A stretch of DNA of 64,000 bases from JAVBKU01 sp031553875 (GCA_031553875.1 JAVBKU010000005.1:53340-117339), one strand, 5' to 3'. Shown: positions 33,743-42,666, counted from the first letter of the stretch. Notes: generated by a model from the letters alone, not told the origin. Numbers and translations are program-made.

Positions 33743-34888
33743 ATGAACAACTTCGTTTTCCGCAATCCGACCAAACTCATCTTCGGCAAAGGCACAATCG
33801 CGTCCCTGTCGAAGGAGATCCCCCAAGGCAAAAAAATAATGGTGACCTTCGGCGGTGGCAGCGTCAAGAGTAACGGCGTGTACGACCAGGTGAAAACAGC
33901 CCTCAAGGGGTTCGATTACGTCGAATTCTGGGGCATCGAGGCCAATCCCACCGTGGAGACCCTGCGCAAGGCCGTGTCCCAGTGCAAGGCTGAGGGCGTG
34001 GACTTTATCCTTGCCGTGGGCGGAGGCAGCGTGATCGACGGCTCGAAGCTTATCGCCGCCTCGGTTCGCAGCGAGTCCGACCCGTGGGATATCGTGCTCA
34101 AGTCCTCGCTTATGGGTGCGCCGCTTCCCCTGGCTTCGGTGCTGACCCTGCCGGCCACAGGCTCCGAAATGAACAGCGGCGCGGTGATCTCCAACACGGC
34201 CACCAAGGAGAAGTTCGCCTTCTACTCCGCTCACCCGGTGTTCTCGATCCTCGATCCCGAGACTACTTATACCCTGCCCGATTTCCAGGTGGGCTGCGGC
34301 ATCGCCGACACCTTCGTACACGTCATGGAGCAGTACCTCACCACTCCCGGGCAGTCGCCACTGATGGACCGCTGGGCCGAGGGCATACTCCAGACCCTTA
34401 TTGAGATAGCTCCCAAGGCGTTCAACGAGCCCAAGGATTACGATACCATGGCCAATTTCATGCTCTCTGCCACCATGGCCCTCAACGGCTTTATATCTAT
34501 GGGCGTTAGCCAGGACTGGGCCACACACATGATAGGCCACGAGATCACCGCCCTCCACGGCATCACTCACGGCCAGAGCCTCGCCATAGTGCTTCCGGCA
34601 ACCATGTCAGTACTCCGCAAAGAGAAAGGTGCCAAGATATTGCAGTATGGCGGGCGCGTATTCGGCATAACATCCGGAAGCGAAGAGGAGCGCATATCCA
34701 AGGCCATCGCAAGCACCGAAGAGTTCTTCCGCTCCCTGGGCTTAAAAACCCGCCTGCACGAGCTGGGCATAGGGCAGGAGACTATCGACGAAGTGGCTCG
34801 CAGGTTCAATGAGCGCGGCGTACACTTCGGCGAGAACCGCTCCGTGGACGGCGCGACGGCAAAGAAGATACTTGAGACGTGTAAGTAA
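33743..34888 (+). CDS. Iron-containing alcohol dehydrogenase
   Basis: A 381-residue group III alcohol dehydrogenase. The NAD(P)-binding loop AVGGGSVIDGSK lies near residues 93-104; metal ligands are expected at D in GIADTFVH and H in the same motif, and at H in MIGHEITALHGITHGQ. Sequence style (NPTKLIFGKGTI start) resembles the YqhD/butanol dehydrogenase group, which reduces aldehydes with NADPH. Own promoter and terminator indicate a single-gene unit. Confidence 0.92.
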   Translation: MNNFVFRNPTKLIFGKGTIASLSKEIPQGKKIMVTFGGGSVKSNGVYDQVKTALKGFDYVEFWGIEANPTVETLRKAVSQCKAEGVDFILAVGGGSVIDGSKLIAASVRSESDPWDIVLKSSLMGAPLPLASVLTLPATGSEMNSGAVISNTATKEKFAFYSAHPVFSILDPETTYTLPDFQVGCGIADTFVHVMEQYLTTPGQSPLMDRWAEGILQTLIEIAPKAFNEPKDYDTMANFMLSATMALNGFISMGVSQDWATHMIGHEITALHGITHGQSLAIVLPATMSVLRKEKGAKILQYGGRVFGITSGSEEERISKAIASTEEFFRSLGLKTRLHELGIGQETIDEVARRFNERGVHFGENRSVDGATAKKILETCK

Positions 34889-34921
34889 CCGCAGGCGATC
34901 GCTGACTGCATGAAGATAACG

Positions 34922-34950
34922 GGCGGCCGGGGCTGTGTGCCCCGGCCGCC
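34922..34950 (+). terminator. Terminator-like hairpin after the alcohol dehydrogenase
   Basis: GGCGGCCGGGG (34922-34932) pairs with CCCCGGCCGCC (34940-34950), followed by TAATCTTT. Confidence 0.75.
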
Positions 34951-34960
34951 TAATCTTTAA

Positions 34961-35385
34961 GGTGCCCACCGGGTACCTTTCTTCCGCCGATTGCGAGATA
35001 TTCACGCCCGGACAGGGGTCGAGGGAATCCGTTAAAAAACGACGCTGTGTCTAACGACTGTTAGCGGGGGCAAAGCTCCCGCTAAAAAGGAGGAGTTCGA
35101 CGTTTTAGGATGTACGAAGACCACTGTCAGTAAATATCCGCAGGCGGCACTTTTTGGGTACCTTGTGTGTGCACAAAAGGAACAGAAAGAAATAGTATTA
35201 ATACAAGATTACAGTCTTCCTACTTTTGCCATTGCCGCAAAAGTAGCAAAAAGTCTAGCCGCGTCTTCTGCCGGGGTCTCTTCCGGGAGCTTCCCTCGTT
35301 ACACGATAACTGAGGGTGATCTCCCTCACGAGACCTATTCCCGGCAGAAGCCCGAAGCGGCATTCGCACGAGGATTACGCCTCGT
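34961..35385 (-). repeat. Composite palindromic repeat, modules A and B (A copy 3, B copy 4)
   Basis: Read on the minus strand: hairpin ACGAGG/CCTCGT (35368-35385), A core (35259-35360), hairpin CTACTTTTGC/GCAAAAGTAG (35220-35246, loop identical to copy 1), a decayed CTTTTGTG hairpin (35158-35183), B core bounded by GATATTCAC-like ends (34997-35138) with inner hairpin AGCGGG/CCCGCT, and tail hairpin GGTACCC/GGGCACC (34961-34977) then TTAAAG. It has the same order and spacing as 2324-2758, so A and B can travel as one unit. Confidence 0.88.
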
Positions 35386-35460
35386 TAACGTTTTCAGCCG
35401 CGGAGATGAAGACATTTCGCCGCAAACAGCAGTGAATTAACGCTCACAAATATAGAAACA

Positions 35461-35494
35461 CCGAGGGCGGACACCTCACAATGTCGGCCCTCGG
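35461..35494 (-). terminator. Terminator-like hairpin after the DUF5606 gene
   Basis: CCGAGGGC (35461-35468) pairs with GCCCTCGG (35487-35494); TGTTTCTATATTTG follows on the minus strand, an imperfect T-run, 24 bases after the gene. Confidence 0.6.
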
Positions 35495-35517
35495 TAGTTA
35501 TGGCAGTTCGAGACTGG

Positions 35518-36105
35518 TTATTTCTTCTCCGACGCCTTCTTTTTGGGCGTTACCTTAGCTTTGGTAGCCCCCTCTGCGGGCTCGGCCTTTGCCTTGACGG
35601 CCTTATCTTTAGCTGGTGCAGCGGCCTTAGTTGCAGCCTTAGCAGCAGGTTTATCCGCAGCAGCCTTAACCTCAGCGACCGGAGCGGCTTCCGGAGTCTC
35701 GACCTCCTCCTCGGTTTCGATAACGAACTCCGTCATACCCGCCTTCACGAGTATATTATACCACATGATCACCTTCTTGATGTCGGACATGTGCACCCTG
35801 TCCCTATCGTACTCGGGCACCACGGCACCAAGAAGCTGGCGCAACTGCTTGTCGTCGGACTTATGGCCGATAACCTCCTTGCCGCCGCTATGCTTGTACA
35901 TGGCGGTGAACACGTCGGAGAGGGGCATATCCTCGCCCTCGGTAAAGATGGCTATTTCGGCCAGGGCGCTGACCTTGGCGGTAGACGAGGTGCTTGTCCT
36001 CTTACCGTCGGCGAGCGACTCGACGATTATCCCGTTGCGACTCTGGGCGATGAACTTGTAGAGGCCCGGCTGGCCCGATATCGACAATATTTCCCTTAAT
36101 TCCAT
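35518..36105 (-). CDS. DUF5606-type protein with low-complexity basic tail
   Basis: A 195-residue soluble protein. Residues 1-130 match the conserved Bacteroidota family (start MELREILSISGQPGLYKF; middle ADGKRTSTSSTAKVSALAE). The last 65 residues are an Ala/Lys/Glu/Pro-rich tail like histone- or RNA-binding tails (KAKAEPAEGATKAKV). Function unknown; the N-terminal part has an SH3-like feel, and nucleic-acid contact is a guess. A TATCTTTG box is at 36157-36164. Confidence 0.85.
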   Translation of the reverse strand: MELREILSISGQPGLYKFIAQSRNGIIVESLADGKRTSTSSTAKVSALAEIAIFTEGEDMPLSDVFTAMYKHSGGKEVIGHKSDDKQLRQLLGAVVPEYDRDRVHMSDIKKVIMWYNILVKAGMTEFVIETEEEVETPEAAPVAEVKAAADKPAAKAATKAAAPAKDKAVKAKAEPAEGATKAKVTPKKKASEKK

Positions 36106-36156
36106 TGTTTTACTTTTGAGTAGTGAAAGACACGTTAAAATTTAATTCCAACTGTG

Positions 36157-36164
36157 CAAAGATA
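36157..36164 (-). promoter_or_regulatory. Bacteroidota -7 box for the DUF5606 gene
   Basis: The minus strand reads TATCTTTG, a full TAnnTTTG match, 52 bases before the ATG at 36105. Confidence 0.6.
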
Positions 36165-36263
36165 TTAAAATTCCTCACCATGGCTCACTATCAGGCATGA
36201 ATATTAGGAGTTCCGCTAAATTTTTCATAAAATTGCAACCTTGGGAGAAGAGGGTTTTTTCGC

Positions 36264-36340
36264 CGCGGCCTTTGTCAAAGCCGGACGCAATGACCACCAC
36301 CCTCCCCCTGGCTCCACAGCGGAGCCTTGCACACTTTTAA
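36264..36340 (+). promoter_or_regulatory. Possible threonine leader peptide and hairpins before thrA
   Basis: A 16-codon frame at 36290-36340 starts ATG ACC ACC ACC and encodes MTTTLPLAPQRSLAHF, with three Thr codons directly after the start. It is preceded by a CTTTG/CAAAG hairpin (about 36265-36283) and overlaps hairpin GGCTCC-ACAGC-GGAGCC (36310-36326), with a weak T-rich stretch ACTTTTAATAATTTT after it. The arrangement resembles an attenuator controlled by threonyl-tRNA, but only three codons support it. Confidence 0.4.
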
Positions 36341-36359
36341 TAATTTTAAGCACAAGAAA

Positions 36360-38795
36360 ATGAAGGTATTGAAATTTGGGGGAACATCCGTAGGTTCCTC
36401 AAAAGGTATTCTGCAAATCAGGAAAGAGGCACAGAGTAGCGGCGAAGAGGTGATAATAGTTGTTTCGGCCCTCGGAGGGATAACGGACAAACTGCTCTCC
36501 ACCGCACGCACGGCCTCCGCAGGCGACGCTTCATACCTCACCCTCCTGGAAGAAATAAACTCCCTCCACCACGATATCATAGGCAAGGTCATCGACGCCA
36601 AAGCCTCTAAAAGCGTGGGCGCGAGTGTCGACGCCCTGCTCGACGAGCTGTCTAACATCCTCAAGGGAGTATTCCTCATCCGCGATCTCTCGGACAAGAC
36701 CACCAACACCATAGTAAGCTACGGCGAACGCCTTTCTGCTATGATAATCAGCGCGGCCATCGAAGGCTCCGGGCTGTACGACTCACGCGAATTCATTAAG
36801 ACCCAGCCCAACTTCGGCAAGCATACCGTGCTGGCCGAGAAGACCGAAAAACTCATCCGCGAGAAGCTCTCCGGGAGGGGTAAGGTGTCGGTGATCCCGG
36901 GCTTCATATCTTCGGACGCGGAGAGCGGCGAGGTGACCAATCTCGGACGCGGCGGCTCCGACTACACCGCTGCCCTCGTGGCCTCGGCCCTGGGCGCGTC
37001 GGTATTGGAGATATGGACCGACGTTGACGGCTTTATGACCGCAGACCCAAAGGTAATCGGCAACGCCTACGTTATCGAGCGCCTGAGCTTCGTAGAGGCA
37101 ATGGAGCTGTGCAACTTCGGCGCTAAGGTGATATATCCGCCCACCATCTATCCCGCCTACCACAAGAACATTCCCATAGTCATCCGCAATACGTTCAACC
37201 CTTCGGCTCCCGGCACATTCATTTCGAGGGAGAAGGTGAGCGACCAGAGCAAGGCTATCAAGGGCATCTCGTCGATCAACGACACCTGCCTCATAACCGT
37301 ACAAGGCCTGGGAATGGTGGGGGTAATAGGCGTCAACTACCGTATATTCAAAACCCTCGCCAAGGCTGGGATAAGCGTGTTCTTCGTGTCGCAGGCCGCG
37401 AGCGAGAACACCACTTCGATAGGGGTTCGCAACGCCGACGCGGAACTTGCCGCGAGTGTACTGGAAGAGGAGTTCCATGCCGAGATAAGCATGGGCGAGA
37501 TCAACCGCGTGAAGTGCGAGCCCAACCTCGCCACCGTGGCAATCGTGGGTGAGAATATGAAGCACACCCCGGGTATCGCGGGTAAGCTGTTCGGCACCCT
37601 CGGGCGTAATGGTATCAACGTGATAGCCTGCGCGCAGGGAGCCTCGGAAACAAATATTTCCTTCGTCATTTCGCTCGACAGCCTACGCAAAGCCATGAAC
37701 GTGATACACGACTCGTTCTTCCTGTCGGAGTATCAGGTGCTCAACATCTTCATCGCAGGTACGGGCCTCGTGGGCCGCAGCCTGATGGAGCAAATACGCC
37801 TCCAGCAGGAGAAACTCCAGAAGGACAACTCGCTGAAACTACGCATAGTGGGTATCACCAACTCTCGCCGCTTCATAGCATGCCGCGAGGGTATCGACCT
37901 GTCGAACTATCAGGCGCTCCTCGACGCTTCGGCATGCGAGTCGTCGCCCGAAAAGTTCCGCGACGAGATGATAAGCATGAACATCTTCAACTCGGTGTTC
38001 GTCGACTGTACTGCCAGCGCCGAGGTAGCGGGCATCTACAAGAGCCTGCTGGAGCACAATATCTCGGTCGTAGCGGCCAACAAGATAGCCGCATCGTCGG
38101 AGTATGAAGTGTACAGCGAACTGAAGCAGATCGCCCGCAAGAGGGGCGTGAAGTTCCTGTTCGAGACCAACGTGGGTGCGGGGCTTCCCATCATCAACAC
38201 CATCAGCGACCTTATCAACAGCGGCGACAAGATACTCAAGATCGAGGCCGTGGTGTCGGGTACGCTCAACTTCATCTTCAATGAGATGAGCGAGACGATC
38301 CCCATGAGCAAGGCTATCATGATGGCCAAGGAGGCGGGGTACGCCGAGCCCGACCCGAGGATAGACTTGAGCGGCAAGGATGTGATACGCAAGCTGGTGA
38401 TACTCTCCCGCGAAGCCGGCTACCATGTGGAGCAGAGCGATGTGAAGAAGCAGCTCTTCATCCCCGAGAAGTACTTCGAGGGCAGCGTGGAGGATTTTTG
38501 GCGCACCATTCCCGAGGTCGACGCCGACTTCGAGAAGAAGCGCAAAAAACTCGAGGCTGAAGGCAAGCGCTGGCGCTTTATCGCCACGCTCGATAACGGC
38601 AAGACCGAGGTGGCCCTGCGCGAGGTCGACAGCCAAAGCCCGTTCTACCACCTGGCAGGCAGCAACAACGTGATCCTGCTCACCACCGAGCGCTACAAGG
38701 AGTACCCCATGCAGATCAAGGGCTACGGCGCGGGCGCGGGAGTGACGGCTGCCGGCGTCTTCGCCGACATTATCAGCATCGCAAATATCAGGTAG
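36360..38795 (+). CDS. thrA: Bifunctional aspartokinase / homoserine dehydrogenase
   Basis: An 811-residue fusion that starts and continues the route from aspartate to threonine and methionine. The ATG at 36360 gives the usual MKVLKFGGTSVG. Aspartokinase covers about 1-290 (KFGGTS; GRGGSDYTAAL), two ACT regulatory domains about 310-450, and homoserine dehydrogenase about 465-811 (NAD loop IFIAGTGLVG; catalytic FETNVGAGLPII and GTLNFI). The ACT domains predict feedback inhibition, probably by threonine. Confidence 0.95.
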   Translation: MKVLKFGGTSVGSSKGILQIRKEAQSSGEEVIIVVSALGGITDKLLSTARTASAGDASYLTLLEEINSLHHDIIGKVIDAKASKSVGASVDALLDELSNILKGVFLIRDLSDKTTNTIVSYGERLSAMIISAAIEGSGLYDSREFIKTQPNFGKHTVLAEKTEKLIREKLSGRGKVSVIPGFISSDAESGEVTNLGRGGSDYTAALVASALGASVLEIWTDVDGFMTADPKVIGNAYVIERLSFVEAMELCNFGAKVIYPPTIYPAYHKNIPIVIRNTFNPSAPGTFISREKVSDQSKAIKGISSINDTCLITVQGLGMVGVIGVNYRIFKTLAKAGISVFFVSQAASENTTSIGVRNADAELAASVLEEEFHAEISMGEINRVKCEPNLATVAIVGENMKHTPGIAGKLFGTLGRNGINVIACAQGASETNISFVISLDSLRKAMNVIHDSFFLSEYQVLNIFIAGTGLVGRSLMEQIRLQQEKLQKDNSLKLRIVGITNSRRFIACREGIDLSNYQALLDASACESSPEKFRDEMISMNIFNSVFVDCTASAEVAGIYKSLLEHNISVVAANKIAASSEYEVYSELKQIARKRGVKFLFETNVGAGLPIINTISDLINSGDKILKIEAVVSGTLNFIFNEMSETIPMSKAIMMAKEAGYAEPDPRIDLSGKDVIRKLVILSREAGYHVEQSDVKKQLFIPEKYFEGSVEDFWRTIPEVDADFEKKRKKLEAEGKRWRFIATLDNGKTEVALREVDSQSPFYHLAGSNNVILLTTERYKEYPMQIKGYGAGAGVTAAGVFADIISIANIR

Positions 38796-38919
38796 GCGCA
38801 ACGGCAAGTATTTTTTGTTGTCGGGCAAAAGGCGTTTGGGATTTGCATCGGTTTGCGATGTTCATCCGGGGGGCTCGGCTACAGGGCACAACGTCCCTCA
38901 ACATGTAAAAACTATCATT

Positions 38920-40134
38920 ATGAAATACCTTATAATACTCGGCGACGGCATGGCCGATGAGCCTGTCCCCTCACTCGGGGGGAAGACTCCCCTGCAGGCC
39001 GCCGTCAAGCCTAATATTGACCTCCTGGCAAAGGAGGGGCGCAATGGCCTGTTCCACACCATACCCCAGGGCTTCAAACCCGGGAGCGAGATAGCCAACC
39101 TCTCGATCCTCGGCTATGACCTGAACAAGGTATTCGAGGGCCGCGGATCGCTCGAGGCGGCCAGTATGGGCGTGGATATCGTTCCCGGCGAGATGGCCAT
39201 GCGCTGCAACCTCATCACCGTGGAGGACGGCAAGATAAAGAACCATTCCGCGGGACATATCTCCGACAAGGAGGCCCACGAGCTTATCGCCTTTCTTGAA
39301 AAGGAACTGGGCGGAGGCGATGTGAATTTCTTCCCCGGGGTTTCGTACCGCCACCTGTTGAAGATCCGCGGCGGCGACAAGAACATCCAGACCACACCGC
39401 CGCACGACGTTCCCGGCACCCCAGTGAAAGAGGTGTTGGCGAAAGCCCTCAGGCTCGAGGCCGAAGCTACGGCGAAACTTATAAACGACCTTATACTGCG
39501 TTCGCAGGAGTTGCTCGAAAACCACCCGGTGAACCTGCGCCGCAAGGCCGAGGGCAAAGAACCTGCCAACAGCATATGGCCGTGGTCGCCCGGCTACCGC
39601 CCCAAGATGGAGACCATCCCACACAAGTACGGCGTACGCAACGGGGCCGTGATCTCGGCGGTGGACCTTATAAAGGGCATCGGCGTCTACGCCGGCCTCA
39701 CCCCCATAAACGTCGAGGGCGCAACCGGCCTCTACGATACCAACTACGAAGGGAAGGCCGAGGCTGCCGTCGAGGCCCTGAAGAGCAACGACTTCGTTTT
39801 CCTCCATGTGGAGGCGAGCGACGAGGCGGGACACGAGGGCGACGTGGAGCTCAAGGTGAAGACCATCGAGTACCTCGACCGCAGGATCGTAGGTCCCGTG
39901 ATGAAGGCCGTGAAAGCGATGAACGAGGAGGTATCGGTAGCTATCCTGCCCGACCACCCCACACCCTGCAGGCTGCGTACCCATACCTCGGCGCCCGTTC
40001 CCTTCGCCATCTGGCGCACCGGGAGCGAAGCCGACAAGGTGGAACGTTTCGACGAAGATTCAGCCCGCGAAGGCTCCTACGGAGAGATCCGGGGCGAGGA
40101 ATTTATGGAATTATTCATAAAGGGAAATAAGTAA
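38920..40134 (+). CDS. ApgM-like phosphomutase, probable homoserine kinase analogue
   Basis: A 404-residue protein of the archaeal-type, cofactor-independent phosphoglycerate mutase family (alkaline-phosphatase fold). Motifs are ILGDGMADEP at 4-13, GSEIANLSILGYD with the nucleophile serine, FLHVEASDEAGHEGD and ILPDHPTP with metal ligands. The ATG at 38920 matches the family start. It sits between thrA and thrC where homoserine kinase (thrB) is expected and absent; comparative genomics has proposed this family as its replacement. Mutase activity remains possible. Confidence 0.85.
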   Translation: MKYLIILGDGMADEPVPSLGGKTPLQAAVKPNIDLLAKEGRNGLFHTIPQGFKPGSEIANLSILGYDLNKVFEGRGSLEAASMGVDIVPGEMAMRCNLITVEDGKIKNHSAGHISDKEAHELIAFLEKELGGGDVNFFPGVSYRHLLKIRGGDKNIQTTPPHDVPGTPVKEVLAKALRLEAEATAKLINDLILRSQELLENHPVNLRRKAEGKEPANSIWPWSPGYRPKMETIPHKYGVRNGAVISAVDLIKGIGVYAGLTPINVEGATGLYDTNYEGKAEAAVEALKSNDFVFLHVEASDEAGHEGDVELKVKTIEYLDRRIVGPVMKAVKAMNEEVSVAILPDHPTPCRLRTHTSAPVPFAIWRTGSEADKVERFDEDSAREGSYGEIRGEEFMELFIKGNK

Positions 40135-40154
40135 CCGCATCGTAAAGCGATACT

Positions 40155-40201
40155 CATCTCTGTGGCTCGGCCTTCGGCCGACCCCCACAGCCGCCGAGAT
40201 G
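40155..40201. repeat. Nested hairpin, module C type, before thrC
   Basis: CATCTC/GAGATG encloses CTGTGG/CCACAG and TCGGCC-TTC-GGCCGA, with ACCCCC on one side. It is preceded by a GCATCG-type remnant at 40138. The arrangement matches 41697-41747 with different stem sequences. It lies inside the thr operon between the mutase-like gene and thrC. Confidence 0.6.
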
Positions 40202-40293
40202 AACATTTTGAGTAGCAAGGGCAGAGACTGTTTACAAACTATGCCGAATCGCGATAAACGACTAATAAAATTGAATGTTTTATACATACAACT

Positions 40294-41598
40294 ATGAAAT
40301 ACTACAGCACAGCGGGCCAGTCGGCCGACGTAACGCTTTCGGAAGCGGTCATAGGCGGGCTCGCCCCCGACCGCGGCCTCTATATGCCCAGGCAGATCAA
40401 GAGCCTGTCAAAAGAGTTTTTCGACACCATCGCCTCGAAGGATTTTCATGAGATTTCCTGCACCGTGGCCGAAGCCTTTTTTGGCGAGGACATCCCCAAA
40501 AAAGAGCTGGACGCCATCGTGCGCGACACGCTCAGCTTCGACACGCCGCTGGTGAAAGTCACAGACGATATCTACTCCCTGGAGCTGTTCCACGGCCCCA
40601 CCCTCGCCTTTAAGGACGTGGGCGCGAGGTTTATGGCCCGCATGCTGGCCCACTTTATCCGCAAGGAGGGCACGAAAGATAAGGTGACCGTACTCGTGGC
40701 CACTTCGGGCGACACCGGCAGCGCCGTGGCCAATGGCTTTCTTGGCGTGGACGGCATCGACGTGATCGTCCTCTACCCTAAGGGCAAGGTGAGCGAGATC
40801 CAGGAGAAACAGTTCACTACCCTCGGTCAAAATATCACCGCCCTGGAGATCGACGGTACTTTCGACGACTGCCAGAGGCTCGTGAAGAGCGCCTTCCTCG
40901 ACCCCGAATTGAGCACCCGCATGAAGCTCACCTCGGCCAACTCCATCAACGTGGCCCGCTTCCTGCCCCAGGCGTTCTACTACTTCAACGCCTACGCCAA
41001 GCTGCGCGCTATGGGCATCGACAAGGAGGTGGTTATCAGCGTGCCCAGCGGCAACTTCGGCAATATCACAGCGGGGCTTTTCGCCAAGAGGATGGGCCTT
41101 CCCGTGAAGCGTTTTATCGCGGCCAACAACCGCAACGACATATTCCTGCAATATCTGCGTACGGGCGTCTACTCGCCCCGTGCGTCGGTGTCGACCGTCG
41201 CCAATGCCATGGATGTGGGCGATCCGAGTAACTTCGCCCGCGTGCTGGAGCTCTACGGCAGTTCCGTGGAAGCTATAAGGGCCGATGTAAGCGGCGTGTC
41301 GTACGACGACGAGGCTATCAGGGGCATTATGGCTGACTGCCGCAGGAAGACCTGTTACGTGCTCGACCCCCACGGAGCGTGCGGCTACCAGTCGCTCGTG
41401 GATGGATTGAAAAAAGGCGAGGCGGGTATATTCCTCGAAACCGCCCACCCCGCCAAGTTCCTCGAAACCGTAGAAGAGACGCTGAAAGAAAAATTAGACA
41501 TACCTTCTAAATTACAGGCCTTTATGAAGGGCTGGAAACAGAGTGTCGAGTTGGGTAGCGACTTCGAAGGATTCAAGAGATTCCTGATGGGGAGGTAG
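40294..41598 (+). CDS. thrC: Threonine synthase
   Basis: A 434-residue PLP enzyme that makes threonine from O-phosphohomoserine. The PLP lysine is K107 in TLAFKDVGARF, the phosphate loop VPSGNFGNITAG lies in the middle, and VATSGDTGSAVANGF contacts the substrate. It has the longer, ThrC-II-like start MKYYSTAGQS. Its presence means O-phosphohomoserine is made, which supports a kinase in the operon. Confidence 0.96.
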   Translation: MKYYSTAGQSADVTLSEAVIGGLAPDRGLYMPRQIKSLSKEFFDTIASKDFHEISCTVAEAFFGEDIPKKELDAIVRDTLSFDTPLVKVTDDIYSLELFHGPTLAFKDVGARFMARMLAHFIRKEGTKDKVTVLVATSGDTGSAVANGFLGVDGIDVIVLYPKGKVSEIQEKQFTTLGQNITALEIDGTFDDCQRLVKSAFLDPELSTRMKLTSANSINVARFLPQAFYYFNAYAKLRAMGIDKEVVISVPSGNFGNITAGLFAKRMGLPVKRFIAANNRNDIFLQYLRTGVYSPRASVSTVANAMDVGDPSNFARVLELYGSSVEAIRADVSGVSYDDEAIRGIMADCRRKTCYVLDPHGACGYQSLVDGLKKGEAGIFLETAHPAKFLETVEETLKEKLDIPSKLQAFMKGWKQSVELGSDFEGFKRFLMGR

Positions 41599-41623
41599 AC
41601 GAATCCTTTTTGTATAAAAACCT

Positions 41624-41659
41624 GATTGGGGGCGGAAACGATCGTTTCCGCCCCCAATC
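41624..41659. terminator. Perfect 36-base palindrome between thrC and prmA, bidirectional terminator
   Basis: GATTGGGGGCGGAAACGA and its exact reverse complement form an 18-bp inverted pair. The minus strand follows with AGGTTTTTAT, a good T-run for prmA; the plus strand with GGTTATTCC. Confidence 0.75.
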
Positions 41660-41676
41660 GGTTATTCCGTAGGCTC

Positions 41677-41747
41677 GCGACTGCCAGGGCAGTCGCCACT
41701 TCCTGCGGCTCGACGCTTTGCGTCGTCCCCCGCAGCCGCAGGAAGTG
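41677..41747. repeat. Two hairpins, module C type, between thrC and prmA
   Basis: GCGACTGCC/GGCAGTCGC (41677-41696) is followed by a 14-bp stem CACTTCCTGCGGCT/AGCCGCAGGAAGTG (41697-41747) enclosing CGACGC-TTT-GCGTCG and CCCCCGC. It parallels the hairpin at 40155: GGCTCG, inner stem, CCCCC, CAGCCG, with changed but pairing stems. Confidence 0.65.
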
Positions 41748-41803
41748 AATATTCAAAACTCGTTGACTATGAGAACTCCCTATCCGCGGGAGTAAATGCA
41801 AAC

Positions 41804-42622
41804 CTAACCTTTACGTAACTCCACTGCCGCCCAGCCGTCGCGCAGCCTGACCCTCTCCTGCTTCAGTCCCAATGATGCAGCATGCGAGACGATAGCATCC
41901 ACGTCGCCCTCAAGTATCCCGCTCACTATCAGCAGGCCGCCCGGGACAAGCGACGCCACATAGCGCTCCATATCTGCGAGCAGGATATTGCGGTTGATAT
42001 TTGCGAGTATGAAATCGTAGCTCCGGCCCTCGATAAGCGACGCGTCGCCCTGCATCGGCGTAACGCGCCCTTCCACGCCGTTAGTGGATATATTGTCGAG
42101 CGAGTTTTCGTACGCCCATTCGTCTATATCTATGGCATCGACATGCTCCGCCCCGCGTTTCACGGCCAAGATGGCAAGAATTCCCGTCCCGCTACCCATA
42201 TCGAGGCCCCGCTGACCCGTAAAATCATGGTCGATAATAGCGGAAGTCATCAGCGACGTGGTGGCGTGGTGTCCCGTGCCAAACGACATCCGGGGCATGA
42301 TCACTACCTCGTACTCCGACCCTTTGCTCTCATGGAACGGCGCGCGTATCAGGCACCTCCCGTCGACCTCCACCGGTTCAAAATTCGACTCCCAGAGGCT
42401 GTTCCAGTTGCGTTCCTCCATCTCTGCACGGGTGTAATCCACCCCTGAGAGCAACTTCTCGATGGCCGGGAGGTTAGTCCCCAATTCACCCGTGGATATA
42501 TAGGCCTTCAATGCCGCGCTCTCCTGCTGGAAGCTGTCGAAACCTGCGTCGCCGAGCTCGGCCATCATTATCTCTGCGGCCTCAGCCGAGGTGCACTTTA
42601 TCGAAAATTCTATGTACTTCAT
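41804..42622 (-). CDS. prmA: Ribosomal protein L11 methyltransferase
   Basis: A 272-residue class I methyltransferase. The ATG at 42622 gives MKYIEFSIKC, the family start; an upstream extension includes the divergent promoter. SAM motif I is LDMGSGTGILAI, preceded by MSFGTGHHATT, typical of PrmA, and motif IV is LANINRNIL. It methylates L11 at several sites in studied bacteria. Divergent from xerD. Confidence 0.93.
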   Translation of the reverse strand: MKYIEFSIKCTSAEAAEIMMAELGDAGFDSFQQESAALKAYISTGELGTNLPAIEKLLSGVDYTRAEMEERNWNSLWESNFEPVEVDGRCLIRAPFHESKGSEYEVVIMPRMSFGTGHHATTSLMTSAIIDHDFTGQRGLDMGSGTGILAILAVKRGAEHVDAIDIDEWAYENSLDNISTNGVEGRVTPMQGDASLIEGRSYDFILANINRNILLADMERYVASLVPGGLLIVSGILEGDVDAIVSHAASLGLKQERVRLRDGWAAVELRKG

Positions 42623-42632
42623 TACCCGTGTG

Positions 42633-42661
42633 TTGTTTTCAACGCAAATGTAGTAAATTTG
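42633..42661 (+). promoter_or_regulatory. Promoter of xerD, nearly leaderless
   Basis: TTG (42633-42635), 18 bases, then TAAATTTG (42654-42661), a full match with ideal spacing. Only five bases separate the box from the xerD ATG at 42667, so the mRNA would start at or next to the start codon. Confidence 0.65.
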
Positions 42662-42666
42662 GGGAT

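Noticed and set aside
35165..35440. A 91-codon frame across module A copy 3
   Set aside because: It reads the reverse of the repeat; no protein-like composition.
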